From assembly GCA_004376205.1 (NCBI GenBank), contig SOKG01000185.1, forward strand, positions 1 to 6,863: DNA of 6,863 nucleotides, read 5' to 3'. Under the pieces are notes generated by a model. The model was not told where the DNA came from. It made no database searches and saw only the letters and a list, made by a program, of their open reading frames with translations. This DNA comes from Dehalococcoidia bacterium. Lineage in GTDB: Bacteria; Chloroflexota; Dehalococcoidia; SZUA-161. A program made the translations under genes and the position numbers. The stretch's first letter is position 1. Every line of letters starts with the position of its first letter. Positions 1 to 6,196 of the stretch are shown piece by piece.

Positions 1-1416
1 CACAATCCACCCAGCTCCCCCCAGGCATTCGAGTTGTTCAGGGATAAGCCTTTCGCCTTCTTCCTCGACAGCGGCATGGACCCCCAAAAGCTGGGGCGCT
101 ACTCCTTCATGGGCAGCGACCCCTTTCTGGTGATGAGAAGCCGCGGCAAAGAGATTTCTTTGCTCAGCCCCGAAGGCGAGAAGGTCGTCTTCGGCAATCC
201 CTTCGACGTGCTGGGGGAACTGCTCCAGGAATACAGGCTTGACGGGAATCCCACCACGCTGCCCTTCGTCGGGGGAGCGGTGGGCTACCTGAGCTATGAC
301 CTGGGCCATTTCATCGAGAAGCTGCCCTCCGCAGCAGTGGATGACCTGCAGCTACCCGAGTGCTATCTTGCCTTTTACGATGCAGTTATCGTCTTCGACC
401 ACCTTGATGGCAGGGCCTACATCGCTGCCACCGGCTTCCCGGAAAGGGGGAGCAGCAGGAAAGCCAGGGCCGGGGCTCGCGTTGAAGAGTTGCGGCGATT
501 GCTGGCTGATGCACCCCACCCGGATGATTACGACAACGCGTCCTTTGAGCAGCCTGTCGATAGCCCGGTCGGCTTGCGCTGCAACTTCACCCACGACGGC
601 TACGTCGAGGCGGTGGAGACCGCCAGGGAATATATCAGAGCCGGCGACATATTCCAGGTTAATCTCTCCCAACGATTCGAGGCCGATATGCCTTTGCCCC
701 CCTATGAACTCTACCGGCGGCTGCGGTGGCTCAACCCCGCCCCCTTTGCCAGCTATCTCAACTTCGATGGCGTGACCGTGATCAGCGCCTCTCCCGAAAG
801 GTTTCTGCGCTTCCGCAACGACCTGGTGGAGACCCGGCCCATAAAGGGCACCAGGCCCCGCGGCAAAGACCCGATGTCCGATCAGGCGCTGGCCCAGGAG
901 CTGGTGCACAGCATCAAGGATCGGGCGGAGCATGTGATGATCGTTGACCTGGAGAGGAACGATCTGGGGCGAGTTTGCCGCTACGGGACGGTGACGGTCA
1001 GCGAACTGATGGCCTTGGAGAAGTACGCCACTGTGTTTCACCTCACCTCAACCGTTGAGGGACGGCTTCGCCCGGGTAAGGGCGTTATCGACCTGCTCAA
1101 GGCCACCTTCCCCGGCGGCTCGATCACCGGTGCCCCCAAGGTGAGGGCTATGGAGATCATCGACGAGCTTGAGCCCACCCGCAGGAGCGTCTACACCGGG
1201 TCCATCGGTTACCTCGGCTTCGACGGAGGACTCGACCTCAACATCGTCATCCGCACCATCCTGGTCAGGGAGGGCAGGGCCTATTTCCAGGTGGGTGGGG
1301 CGGTGGTCTACGATTCCGATGCCGAGGACGAGTACACAGAGACGCTGGACAAGGCCAAGGCCCTGATCCATGCCCTGAGCATGGTTCCAGAGCTGGTGAT
1401 AGAGGGTACAAGATGA
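1..1416 (+). CDS. pabB: Aminodeoxychorismate synthase component I, 5' end cut by the window
   Basis: Joins chorismate and ammonia to give 4-amino-4-deoxychorismate, the first step from chorismate to p-aminobenzoate and folate; cytoplasmic, working with the glutaminase encoded just downstream. The frame is open from base 1 without a convincing start. The TTG at 34 lies inside conserved sequence (FELFRDKPFAFFLDSG), so the true start is upstream and perhaps 20-30 residues are missing. Counting from that TTG codon, the chorismate-binding domain shows IRAGDIFQVNLSQRF (201-215), SASPERF (251-257), PIKGTRPRG (269-277), VDLERNDLGR (304-313), HLTSTVEG (336-343), GGSITGAPK (361-369) and a metal-binding EDEYTET near 431-437. 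Lys271 in PIKGT (codon 844-846) is the residue typical of PabB; anthranilate synthase TrpE normally has PIAGT. Its 16-residue distance from Glu255 matches E. coli PabB (Glu258/Lys274). The stop overlaps the pabA start by four bases (ATGA), which suggests coupled translation. Main alternative: TrpE, disfavoured by the lysine and by the pabC neighbour. Confidence 0.95.
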   Translation, partial: HNPPSSPQAFELFRDKPFAFFLDSGMDPQKLGRYSFMGSDPFLVMRSRGKEISLLSPEGEKVVFGNPFDVLGELLQEYRLDGNPTTLPFVGGAVGYLSYDLGHFIEKLPSAAVDDLQLPECYLAFYDAVIVFDHLDGRAYIAATGFPERGSSRKARAGARVEELRRLLADAPHPDDYDNASFEQPVDSPVGLRCNFTHDGYVEAVETAREYIRAGDIFQVNLSQRFEADMPLPPYELYRRLRWLNPAPFASYLNFDGVTVISASPERFLRFRNDLVETRPIKGTRPRGKDPMSDQALAQELVHSIKDRAEHVMIVDLERNDLGRVCRYGTVTVSELMALEKYATVFHLTSTVEGRLRPGKGVIDLLKATFPGGSITGAPKVRAMEIIDELEPTRRSVYTGSIGYLGFDGGLDLNIVIRTILVREGRAYFQVGGAVVYDSDAEDEYTETLDKAKALIHALSMVPELVIEGTR

Positions 1417-1997
1417 TCTTGCTCATAGATAACTACGACTCCTTTGTCTACAACCTGGCGCAGTATATCGGGGAGCTGGGCTGGGAGCCGGTGGTCTACC
1501 GCAACGACGCCATCGGTCTGGACGAGATCGAAAAAATGTCCCCGAGCCATATAGTCATCTCCCCAGGCCCCGGCACCCCGCTGGATGCCGGTATCTCCAA
1601 CGATGTGGTGCGTCACTTCAGCGGCAAAATGCCTGTCCTTGGCGTCTGTCTCGGGCATCAATGCATTGGTTATGTCAATGGCGGCGTGATCAGGAGAGCA
1701 GAGCCCCCCATGCACGGCAAGACCTCTCTTATCCACCACGATGGCAGGACCCTCTACTCCGGCCTGCCCAATCCCTTCCCCGGAGGGCGCTACCACTCGC
1801 TGATCATTGAGCCAGGCTCGATCCCAGACTGCCTGGAGGTCTCAGCGTGGACGGATGACGGGGTGATCATGGGGGTGCGCCACAAGGAATACGTGGTGGA
1901 GGGAATCCAGTTCCACCCCGAATCGATCCTGACCGATGTCGGGCATGACGTCTTGAAGCAATTCCTCAGCTTCTCTGAGCCGATATGGAGCAAATAG
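1413..1997 (+). CDS. pabA: Aminodeoxychorismate synthase glutaminase component (PabA/TrpG family)
   Basis: Class I glutamine amidotransferase that hydrolyses glutamine and passes ammonia to the PabB subunit. The 194-residue length is normal for a stand-alone subunit. Motifs in order: NYDSFVYNL (7-15), SPGPGTP (50-56), the nucleophile elbow GVCLGHQ with Cys79, HGKTS (101-105), RYHSL (126-130), and the catalytic His168/Glu170 in GIQFHPES. The ATG at 1413 overlaps the pabB stop, and a GAGGG ribosome-binding stretch lies at about 1402-1406. By sequence alone PabA and TrpG are hard to separate, and some bacteria share one protein between folate and tryptophan synthesis. Here the flanking PabB with PIKGT and the pabC-like gene favour the PABA role. 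A second job with a TrpE encoded elsewhere cannot be excluded. Confidence 0.94.
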   Translation: MILLIDNYDSFVYNLAQYIGELGWEPVVYRNDAIGLDEIEKMSPSHIVISPGPGTPLDAGISNDVVRHFSGKMPVLGVCLGHQCIGYVNGGVIRRAEPPMHGKTSLIHHDGRTLYSGLPNPFPGGRYHSLIIEPGSIPDCLEVSAWTDDGVIMGVRHKEYVVEGIQFHPESILTDVGHDVLKQFLSFSEPIWSK

Positions 1998-2863
1998 TAT
2001 ACCTGAACGGCACCCTCCTCCCCCGAGGCCAGGCCAAAATCTCTCCTTTTGACCACGGCTTCCTCTATGGCTACGCGCTTTTTGAGACCATGCGTGCTTA
2101 CTCAGGGTACATCTTTCGCTTCCAGAAACATCTCGACCGCCTCACACGCTCAGCGGAACTCATTGGCTTGCCCCTGGGCACTTTCGACCTCGAAAAAGCC
2201 TGCTATGACACGCTGAGAGCCAATAACCTGGATGATGCCCGCATCAGGTTGACTGTTTCCATAGGAGAAGGGGGAAATGCCCCCGACCCTCCACCTCACC
2301 CCAGGCCCACGGTGCTTATCGTGGCCACAAGCTACACCCCTCCTTCCGCTGAGAAGTATCGAAATGGCTTCAAGGCAGTTGTGTCCTCGATGCAGCAGAA
2401 CAGCCAGTCCCCTCTTTCCCGCCTGAAATCGGCCAATTACCTGAACAATGTACTCGCCAGGAAGGAGGCCAAGGCGGCGGGAGCCGATGAAGCCCTCCTG
2501 CTCAACGAGCGAGGCTTTCTTTGCGAGGGAAGCACCAGCAACGTCTTTCTGGTAACAGGGAACAGCCTTATCACGCCAGATGAAGAAAGCGGCTGCCTGC
2601 CCGGGGTCACGCGCCAAGCTGTGATAGAGCTGGCTTCAGAATTGGGTATAGGTGTTGTGCAGCGAGAAGTTCAGATAGAGGAGCTTCTGCGTGCCGACGA
2701 AGCCTTCGTCACCAACTCCCTCCTGGAGCTTATGCCCCTCGGAGAGGTCGATGGCAAACCCATCGGTGGGGAGAGTGAAAAGGAGAAAGGGAGCAAAGTA
2801 ACCGAGAGACTGATGATAGGCTATGGAGAGGTGGTGGCGAGGGAAACAAAGCCCTTACCATAG
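1985..2863 (+). CDS. pabC: Aminodeoxychorismate lyase, class IV PLP-dependent aminotransferase family
   Basis: Expected to split 4-amino-4-deoxychorismate into p-aminobenzoate and pyruvate using PLP. The 292-residue protein belongs to the fold-type IV family, which also holds branched-chain and D-amino-acid aminotransferases. Visible features: YLNGTLLPRGQAKISPFDHGFLYG-type N-terminus (6-29), FRFQKHLDRL (44-53), the likely Schiff-base Lys148 in SRLKSANYLNN, EGSTSNVF (181-188) with the glutamate that contacts the PLP ring nitrogen, GCLPGVTRQ (203-211) and FVTNSLLELMPL (241-252). The ATG at 1985 lies inside pabA, giving a 13-base overlap. No strong ribosome-binding site precedes it, so coupled translation is likely. 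The N-terminus resembles IlvE/Dat proteins, so the lyase assignment rests mainly on the pabBA context; the family fold is certain. Its last 43 bases overlap tmk on the other strand. Confidence 0.85.
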   Translation: MEQIVYLNGTLLPRGQAKISPFDHGFLYGYALFETMRAYSGYIFRFQKHLDRLTRSAELIGLPLGTFDLEKACYDTLRANNLDDARIRLTVSIGEGGNAPDPPPHPRPTVLIVATSYTPPSAEKYRNGFKAVVSSMQQNSQSPLSRLKSANYLNNVLARKEAKAAGADEALLLNERGFLCEGSTSNVFLVTGNSLITPDEESGCLPGVTRQAVIELASELGIGVVQREVQIEELLRADEAFVTNSLLELMPLGEVDGKPIGGESEKEKGSKVTERLMIGYGEVVARETKPLP

Positions 2864-3471
2864 GTCAGAAACTCTCTCACCCGCTCCCAGATTAGCTCTT
2901 CGACTTGAATCGTGGGAAGCGAAGCATCGACTACCATCCACCTTTCGGCATCAGCGGCAGCCATCTCTAGGTAACCATCCCGCACCCTCTTGTGGAAGGT
3001 AAAATCCTCACGCTCGAAGGTGTCCCATTTCCGCCTTTTGCGTCCCAGCCCTTCCTCGGCATCCAAGTCCAGCAGCACCGTGAGATCGGGCACCAGGCCG
3101 TCGGTAGCAAAGTCGTTTAGAGACTCGAGGAGGCTCAAATCCGTCCCCCGCCCGTAGCCTTGATAGGCAATTGTAGAAGCGGCAAAGCGGTCACAGATTA
3201 CGATATAACCTCTTGCCAAAGCGGGGCGGATGACCTTTGTCACCAACTGACTTCGTGAAGCGAGGAAAAGGAACAGCTCGGAGGGTAGAGTAACCTCCTT
3301 GCCCCACTTGACCCAGCGGCGCAGCTTGTTGCCGAGTACAGTGCCGCCGGGCTCGTGGGTAGACACCACATCAAAGCCAAGTTTTCGGAGCCGGTTACTA
3401 AGCGCCTTAGCCTGTGTAGACTTTCCACTGCCCTCCCCTCCCTCGAAGACAATGAATGCGGGATTTCTCAC
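2821..3471 (-). CDS. tmk: Thymidylate kinase
   Basis: Phosphorylates dTMP to dTDP with ATP, an essential step towards dTTP. The 216-residue protein shows the P-loop GGEGSGKST (11-19), HEPGG (39-43), the substrate-binding CDRF (93-96) followed by AYQGYGRG (102-109), DLTVLLDLD (129-137) and a basic LID segment GRKRRKWDTFERED (143-156). The arginines in the LID suggest the bacterial type II form. The start is GTG at 3471, set by the AGGGG ribosome-binding site five bases upstream. The conserved core ends near residue 202 (RVREFL). The final 14 residues are encoded wholly within the antisense of the pabC 3' end and look like an added tail. It is last in the minus-strand group and has its own strong-looking promoter. 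Confidence 0.96.
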   Translation of the reverse strand: MRNPAFIVFEGGEGSGKSTQAKALSNRLRKLGFDVVSTHEPGGTVLGNKLRRWVKWGKEVTLPSELFLFLASRSQLVTKVIRPALARGYIVICDRFAASTIAYQGYGRGTDLSLLESLNDFATDGLVPDLTVLLDLDAEEGLGRKRRKWDTFEREDFTFHKRVRDGYLEMAAADAERWMVVDASLPTIQVEELIWERVREFLTYGKGFVSLATTSP

Positions 3472-3476
3472 TTCAA

Positions 3477-3481
3477 CCCCT
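3477..3481 (-). promoter_or_regulatory. Ribosome-binding site of tmk
   Basis: AGGGG on the minus strand, five bases before the GTG at 3471. Good spacing and complementarity to the 16S 3' end support GTG as the real start of thymidylate kinase. The next residues read straight into the conserved N-terminal strand and P-loop. Confidence 0.75.
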
Positions 3482-3519
3482 GATAAGGAAATGGGATGGG
3501 CTCATCGCTGTGTGTGCCA

Positions 3520-3548
3520 ATAATATGGCCTCCAACCACGTCTGTCAA
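3520..3548 (-). promoter_or_regulatory. Sigma-70-type promoter for tmk
   Basis: On the minus strand a perfect -35 box TTGACA (3548-3543) is followed, after exactly 17 bases, by the -10 box TATTAT (3525-3520), five of six matching TATAAT. The expected transcript start is near 3513, giving a leader of about 40 bases before the tmk GTG. It sits in the 112-base gap between the R3H ATPase stop and tmk, where a promoter would be useful. This is a pattern match only. Confidence 0.7.
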
Positions 3549-3583
3549 GCTTCGCGCGGGGTCCTTGCCCGTAAATGTTTCCC

Positions 3584-5107
3584 CTAGCGCCGATCCTCCC
3601 CATCACCCGCGAGAATACGCACCCGGCGCCGCGGCGCCTTTCCCGTGCTCTTCGTGACCAGGTTATATTTCTCCGCCAACTGATGCTGCAGGCGGCGAAT
3701 GAAGGCATTCTGCGGGCTCAGCTCCACCATTTGCCCGGAGCGCTTAATCTCCTCGATGGCCTCCTCCGTCTCCATAAGCGCCAGGGCCACGGAGTCCGAG
3801 TGCTCCTCAACTCGATAGATATTGGCCAGGCCTTGTTCCATCTGGGACGTCTTGTCGCTTCTAACGACGTATATGGGGATCCCCGTAAGCTCAGCATCCC
3901 TGAGGACTTGCGATTTCCTGCGGTAATGGCTCTTCGAGGTCATCAGCAGATCGGCTTCCTTAAGCTCGCTGACCACATTTACCGGTAGTCTCATCCTGCT
4001 GATGCTCTCCTCCAGTCGAACCCGACTGATTCCGAATGGCATGATGTTTCTGGGGCCCTCTCCTCTAGCTGCTTTCCCGGCAGCCGCTGGCTCGGGAGCA
4101 GCAAAGGGCAGCGCCTTTTCGCTCTTCACCTCCCCGTCCTCGAACCAGCGCACCTCCAACGGGATAAGGTGTCCCCTTAAGGTAGCATCAACCACAGCAG
4201 CGACATCAGGGTGAATGGCGACCCGCTCCCAGCTTTGAATCTCCACCACCACGTCGAAGGTCGGTGGCGCCTTGCGCTCCAGGATCGACTTCTGGGTTCC
4301 CCGTCGCCTTGCTTCCTCGTCGCCCAAGGTAACGGTCTGGATGCCGCCGATGAGGTCGGAAAGAGTTGGGTTCATCATCAGATTGTCCAGGGTATTGCCA
4401 TGCGCAGTACCCACAAGCTGCACTCCCCGTTCCGCAATGGTGCGCGCCGCCTGAGCTTCAAGCTCAGTGCCGATCTCATCGATTACTATTACTTCAGGCA
4501 TGTGATTCTCCACCGCCTCGATCATCACCGCGTGCTGCCTAGCAGGGGTGGAGACCTGCATTCGTCGCGCACGTCCAATTGCGGGATGGGGAATATCACC
4601 GTCGCCGCCGATCTCGTTTGATGTATCGACAATGATCACCCGCTTACCAAGGTCATCGGCGAGAACACGCGCCACCTCACGCAGCATGGTAGTCTTGCCC
4701 ACCCCAGGCCGCCCCAAAAGAAGAATGCTTTGCCCCGACTCCACCAAATCCCTGATCAGAGCGATGATGCCAAAGACAGCCCTCCCAACTCGACAGGAGA
4801 GCCCTACGATTCGCCCCTCGCGATTGCGAATGGCCGAGATGCGATGAAGGGTGCGTTCGATACCAGCACGGTTGTCGTCGCCAAAGGTGCCGATGTGGCG
4901 CACCACGTAGTCCATATCCTCAGCAGTCACCTCCTTAGAACTCAGAGTCACCTCCCTGCTGAGATAACGCGCCTCGGGCTCACGTCCCAGATCCATAACC
5001 ACCTCCAGGAACTCCCCGCGGTTCCCGAACTGGTTCAGCGGTTCGGAGATATGAGGAGGAAGCACTTCAAGGAGCACATCCAAGTCATCAGTGATCACCC
5101 TCTGCAT
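3584..5107 (-). CDS. SpoIIIAA/Ycf45-like AAA-type ATPase with C-terminal R3H domain
   Basis: Predicted nucleotide-driven, nucleic-acid-binding protein of 507 residues. An N-terminal SpoIIIAA-like region (about 1-110) leads into the ATPase core: Walker A GRPGVGKTT (132-140), DTSNEIGGDGDIPHP (161-175), Walker B VIVIDEIGTE (206-215) and GTAHGNTL (233-240). After an Ala/Pro-rich linker (about 335-350) comes a segment with DLLMTSKSHYRRK (386-398) and IPIYVVRSDKTSQMEQGLANI (from 410), which resembles cyanobacterial and plastid Ycf45 proteins. The C-terminus holds an R3H motif, Arg471-x3-His475, within a basic tail. The start is ATG at 5107, preceded by a GGGGGTGG stretch nine bases upstream and 16 bases after the stop of the preceding gene. 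A longer reading from a GTG at 5155 would add 16 residues and overlap that gene. No signal peptide or membrane segment is evident. The family architecture is clear, but the cellular role is not established; SpoIIIAA itself acts in endospore formation, and nothing here shows sporulation. Confidence 0.88.
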   Translation of the reverse strand: MQRVITDDLDVLLEVLPPHISEPLNQFGNRGEFLEVVMDLGREPEARYLSREVTLSSKEVTAEDMDYVVRHIGTFGDDNRAGIERTLHRISAIRNREGRIVGLSCRVGRAVFGIIALIRDLVESGQSILLLGRPGVGKTTMLREVARVLADDLGKRVIIVDTSNEIGGDGDIPHPAIGRARRMQVSTPARQHAVMIEAVENHMPEVIVIDEIGTELEAQAARTIAERGVQLVGTAHGNTLDNLMMNPTLSDLIGGIQTVTLGDEEARRRGTQKSILERKAPPTFDVVVEIQSWERVAIHPDVAAVVDATLRGHLIPLEVRWFEDGEVKSEKALPFAAPEPAAAGKAARGEGPRNIMPFGISRVRLEESISRMRLPVNVVSELKEADLLMTSKSHYRRKSQVLRDAELTGIPIYVVRSDKTSQMEQGLANIYRVEEHSDSVALALMETEEAIEEIKRSGQMVELSPQNAFIRRLQHQLAEKYNLVTKSTGKAPRRRVRILAGDGEDRR

Positions 5108-5116
5108 AATCTGCAA

Positions 5117-5125
5117 CCACCCCCT
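5117..5125 (-). promoter_or_regulatory. Ribosome-binding site choosing the ATG start of the R3H ATPase
   Basis: Minus-strand AGGGGGTGG lies nine bases before the ATG at 5107 and overlaps the stop codon of the upstream GNAT-like gene (5126-5124). It favours the ATG over the in-frame GTG at 5155 and suggests coupled translation of the two genes. It is G-rich rather than a perfect GGAGG, so the support is moderate. Confidence 0.5.
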
Positions 5126-6041
5126 AGGCTGACAAGGGCACAAGCTGTGGCTCACGAACCCGGACCACGAGCTGTTTGCTCAAACAGCAATATTCCGCCA
5201 CCTGACGGAAGCTCCGCTCTTCGAGAATAGACCTCAACTGCTGCTGAAATTCAGGTACAAGGCAGTATATGGGATTCCTGCCGCGCAGGACAGACAAGCA
5301 ATAGTCCACCAGACGGCCTAACTCAGTTGACCCCAAATCAGTCACTATATCGAATTGCCCAGCCATCCCTTCAGGCCTGATTCGCAACAAGACTGTAATC
5401 TCGCCTCCATTTTCAAAGACTAACTCCCTAACAGCGACTCTATCCCTGCTCTGATGCCATTCCTCAAAGGTCATTCCTTCCACGCTGCGAACCCGAAGGG
5501 GCACCGTAGCGCTATATAGCCGAAACAGCCCATACTCGTCAGTACTGAGCTTAGGCCTCAGGACAACCGGGGGTTCTGGTGGTGGCTCCACCCATGGCTC
5601 CTCCCCCAGCCGGTAGAGGTACTCGGTGAGGTGCTGGCTGAAGCCTGCCTGCCTTGCCATGTCGACCGTGTGACTGTTGGACTCGATACGCAGGAAGAGC
5701 CGTCCTGCACCGACTTCATCAGCAGCAGAGCCCAGTCTCTCCAGCAGGCCGAGGCAGCACTCCTCGTGGCCTGCGGCCAGAAGGAGGCGCTCTATCTCCC
5801 AGGCGCTGGGCCCACGGCAGCTCCGAAGACAGACCAAGCCCTGAATGAGCCCACGGCGAACATAAACGAGGCTACACCGTTTGTCCCCTGAAACCAGACA
5901 GCCCTTGAGCAAAGGGACGGCTGATCCTAGTTCCCATCCCTTGTCGCTAAGCCTATCTCGCACCTTCACTACGTTGATTGGGGACTTGCCCAAGAACAGA
6001 AGCAGCACAGCGACGTCAGCTACACGAAGGGAACGAATCAT
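5124..6041 (-). CDS. GNAT-like protein of unknown substrate, probably two degenerate domains
   Basis: I do not recognise a named gene. The 305-residue product reads like two GNAT (N-acetyltransferase fold) halves in tandem, divided by a Pro-rich linker WVEPPPEPPVV (150-160). In the first half, GRLFLRIESNSHTVDMARQAGF (113-134) resembles the GNAT segment in which a strand is followed by x-N-x-x-A-x-x-x-Y/G-F. The second half runs from about 160 to 297 with FEEWHQSRD (192-200) and a closing pattern of QQQLRSILEERSFRQVAEYCCLSKQLVVRV (from 266), like the last helix and strands of the fold. A clear acetyl-CoA pyrophosphate loop (Q/RxxGxG/A) is not obvious in either half, so catalytic activity is doubtful. 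The ATG at 6041 has only a weak ribosome-binding site. Its stop lies 16 bases before the R3H ATPase ATG, so the two are probably expressed together. Confidence 0.6.
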   Translation of the reverse strand: MIRSLRVADVAVLLLFLGKSPINVVKVRDRLSDKGWELGSAVPLLKGCLVSGDKRCSLVYVRRGLIQGLVCLRSCRGPSAWEIERLLLAAGHEECCLGLLERLGSAADEVGAGRLFLRIESNSHTVDMARQAGFSQHLTEYLYRLGEEPWVEPPPEPPVVLRPKLSTDEYGLFRLYSATVPLRVRSVEGMTFEEWHQSRDRVAVRELVFENGGEITVLLRIRPEGMAGQFDIVTDLGSTELGRLVDYCLSVLRGRNPIYCLVPEFQQQLRSILEERSFRQVAEYCCLSKQLVVRVREPQLVPLSA

Positions 6042-6053
6042 CTCACTTAGCTA

Positions 6054-6138
6054 AATCACCCCTTCCCCCCCTTTACAAAGAGGGGAGAATTTGGGCAATG
6101 CACGGCCCCCTTTCCCAAAAGGTGGATTTAGGGGGATT
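6054..6138. repeat. Palindromic, hairpin-rich intergenic repeat (REP- or MITE-like)
   Basis: An 85-base imperfect palindrome. Its left end begins AATCACCCCTTCCCCCC and its right end finishes GGATTTAGGGGGATT, so the ends are rough inverted copies. Each arm also folds on itself: CCCCCTTT against AAAGAGGGG at 6067-6085, and CCCCCTTT against AAAAGGTGG at 6106-6125. The AATCCCCCTAAATCCCCCTTT style is a recurrent intergenic repeat type in many bacterial genomes. There is no transposase or coding potential. It lies between pdxT and the GNAT-like gene and has no T-tract after either stem, so it is not a typical terminator, though it could hinder transcription or stabilise RNA ends. Confidence 0.6.
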
Positions 6139-6144
6139 ATGAAT

Positions 6145-6182
6145 CCTCAAATACTTCTCCATCTGAAAACCTCAATACCTTC
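6145..6182. repeat. Short imperfect direct repeat in the pdxT-GNAT gap
   Basis: CCTCAAATACTTC (6145-6157) recurs as CCTCAATACCTTC (6170-6182), with starts 25 bases apart. The copies are close but not identical. This AT-richer stretch holds nothing else I can name. It may be a binding site or simply chance. Confidence 0.25.
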
Positions 6183-6196
6183 AAATGGAATTCTTA

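Noticed and set aside
34..36. TTG at 34 as the start of pabB
   Set aside because: The frame is open to base 1, and the conserved N-terminal sequence already runs through this point, so the gene is cut by the window edge.
352..1041. A 229-codon open frame on the minus strand inside pabB, and other long antisense frames such as 1308-1796 minus and 3575-3988 plus
   Set aside because: They lie opposite strongly supported genes, show no family motifs, and are expected by-products of GC-rich coding sequence.
3549..3583. Hairpin terminator downstream of the R3H ATPase
   Set aside because: GGGG and CCCC runs can pair only across a long loop, and no T-tract follows.
5153..5155. GTG at 5155 as the start of the R3H ATPase
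   Set aside because: It would overlap the upstream gene by 32 bases, while the ATG at 5107 has a ribosome-binding stretch and sits where SpoIIIAA-like similarity begins.
6075..6105. Promoter for the GNAT-like gene (TTGCCC, 17 bases, TAAAGG on the minus strand)
   Set aside because: Only about four of six and three of six positions match consensus, and the boxes fall inside the repeat.
6067..6125. Rho-independent terminator after pdxT
   Set aside because: The two stems are not followed by a T-tract on the minus strand, and they fit better as arms of a palindromic repeat.
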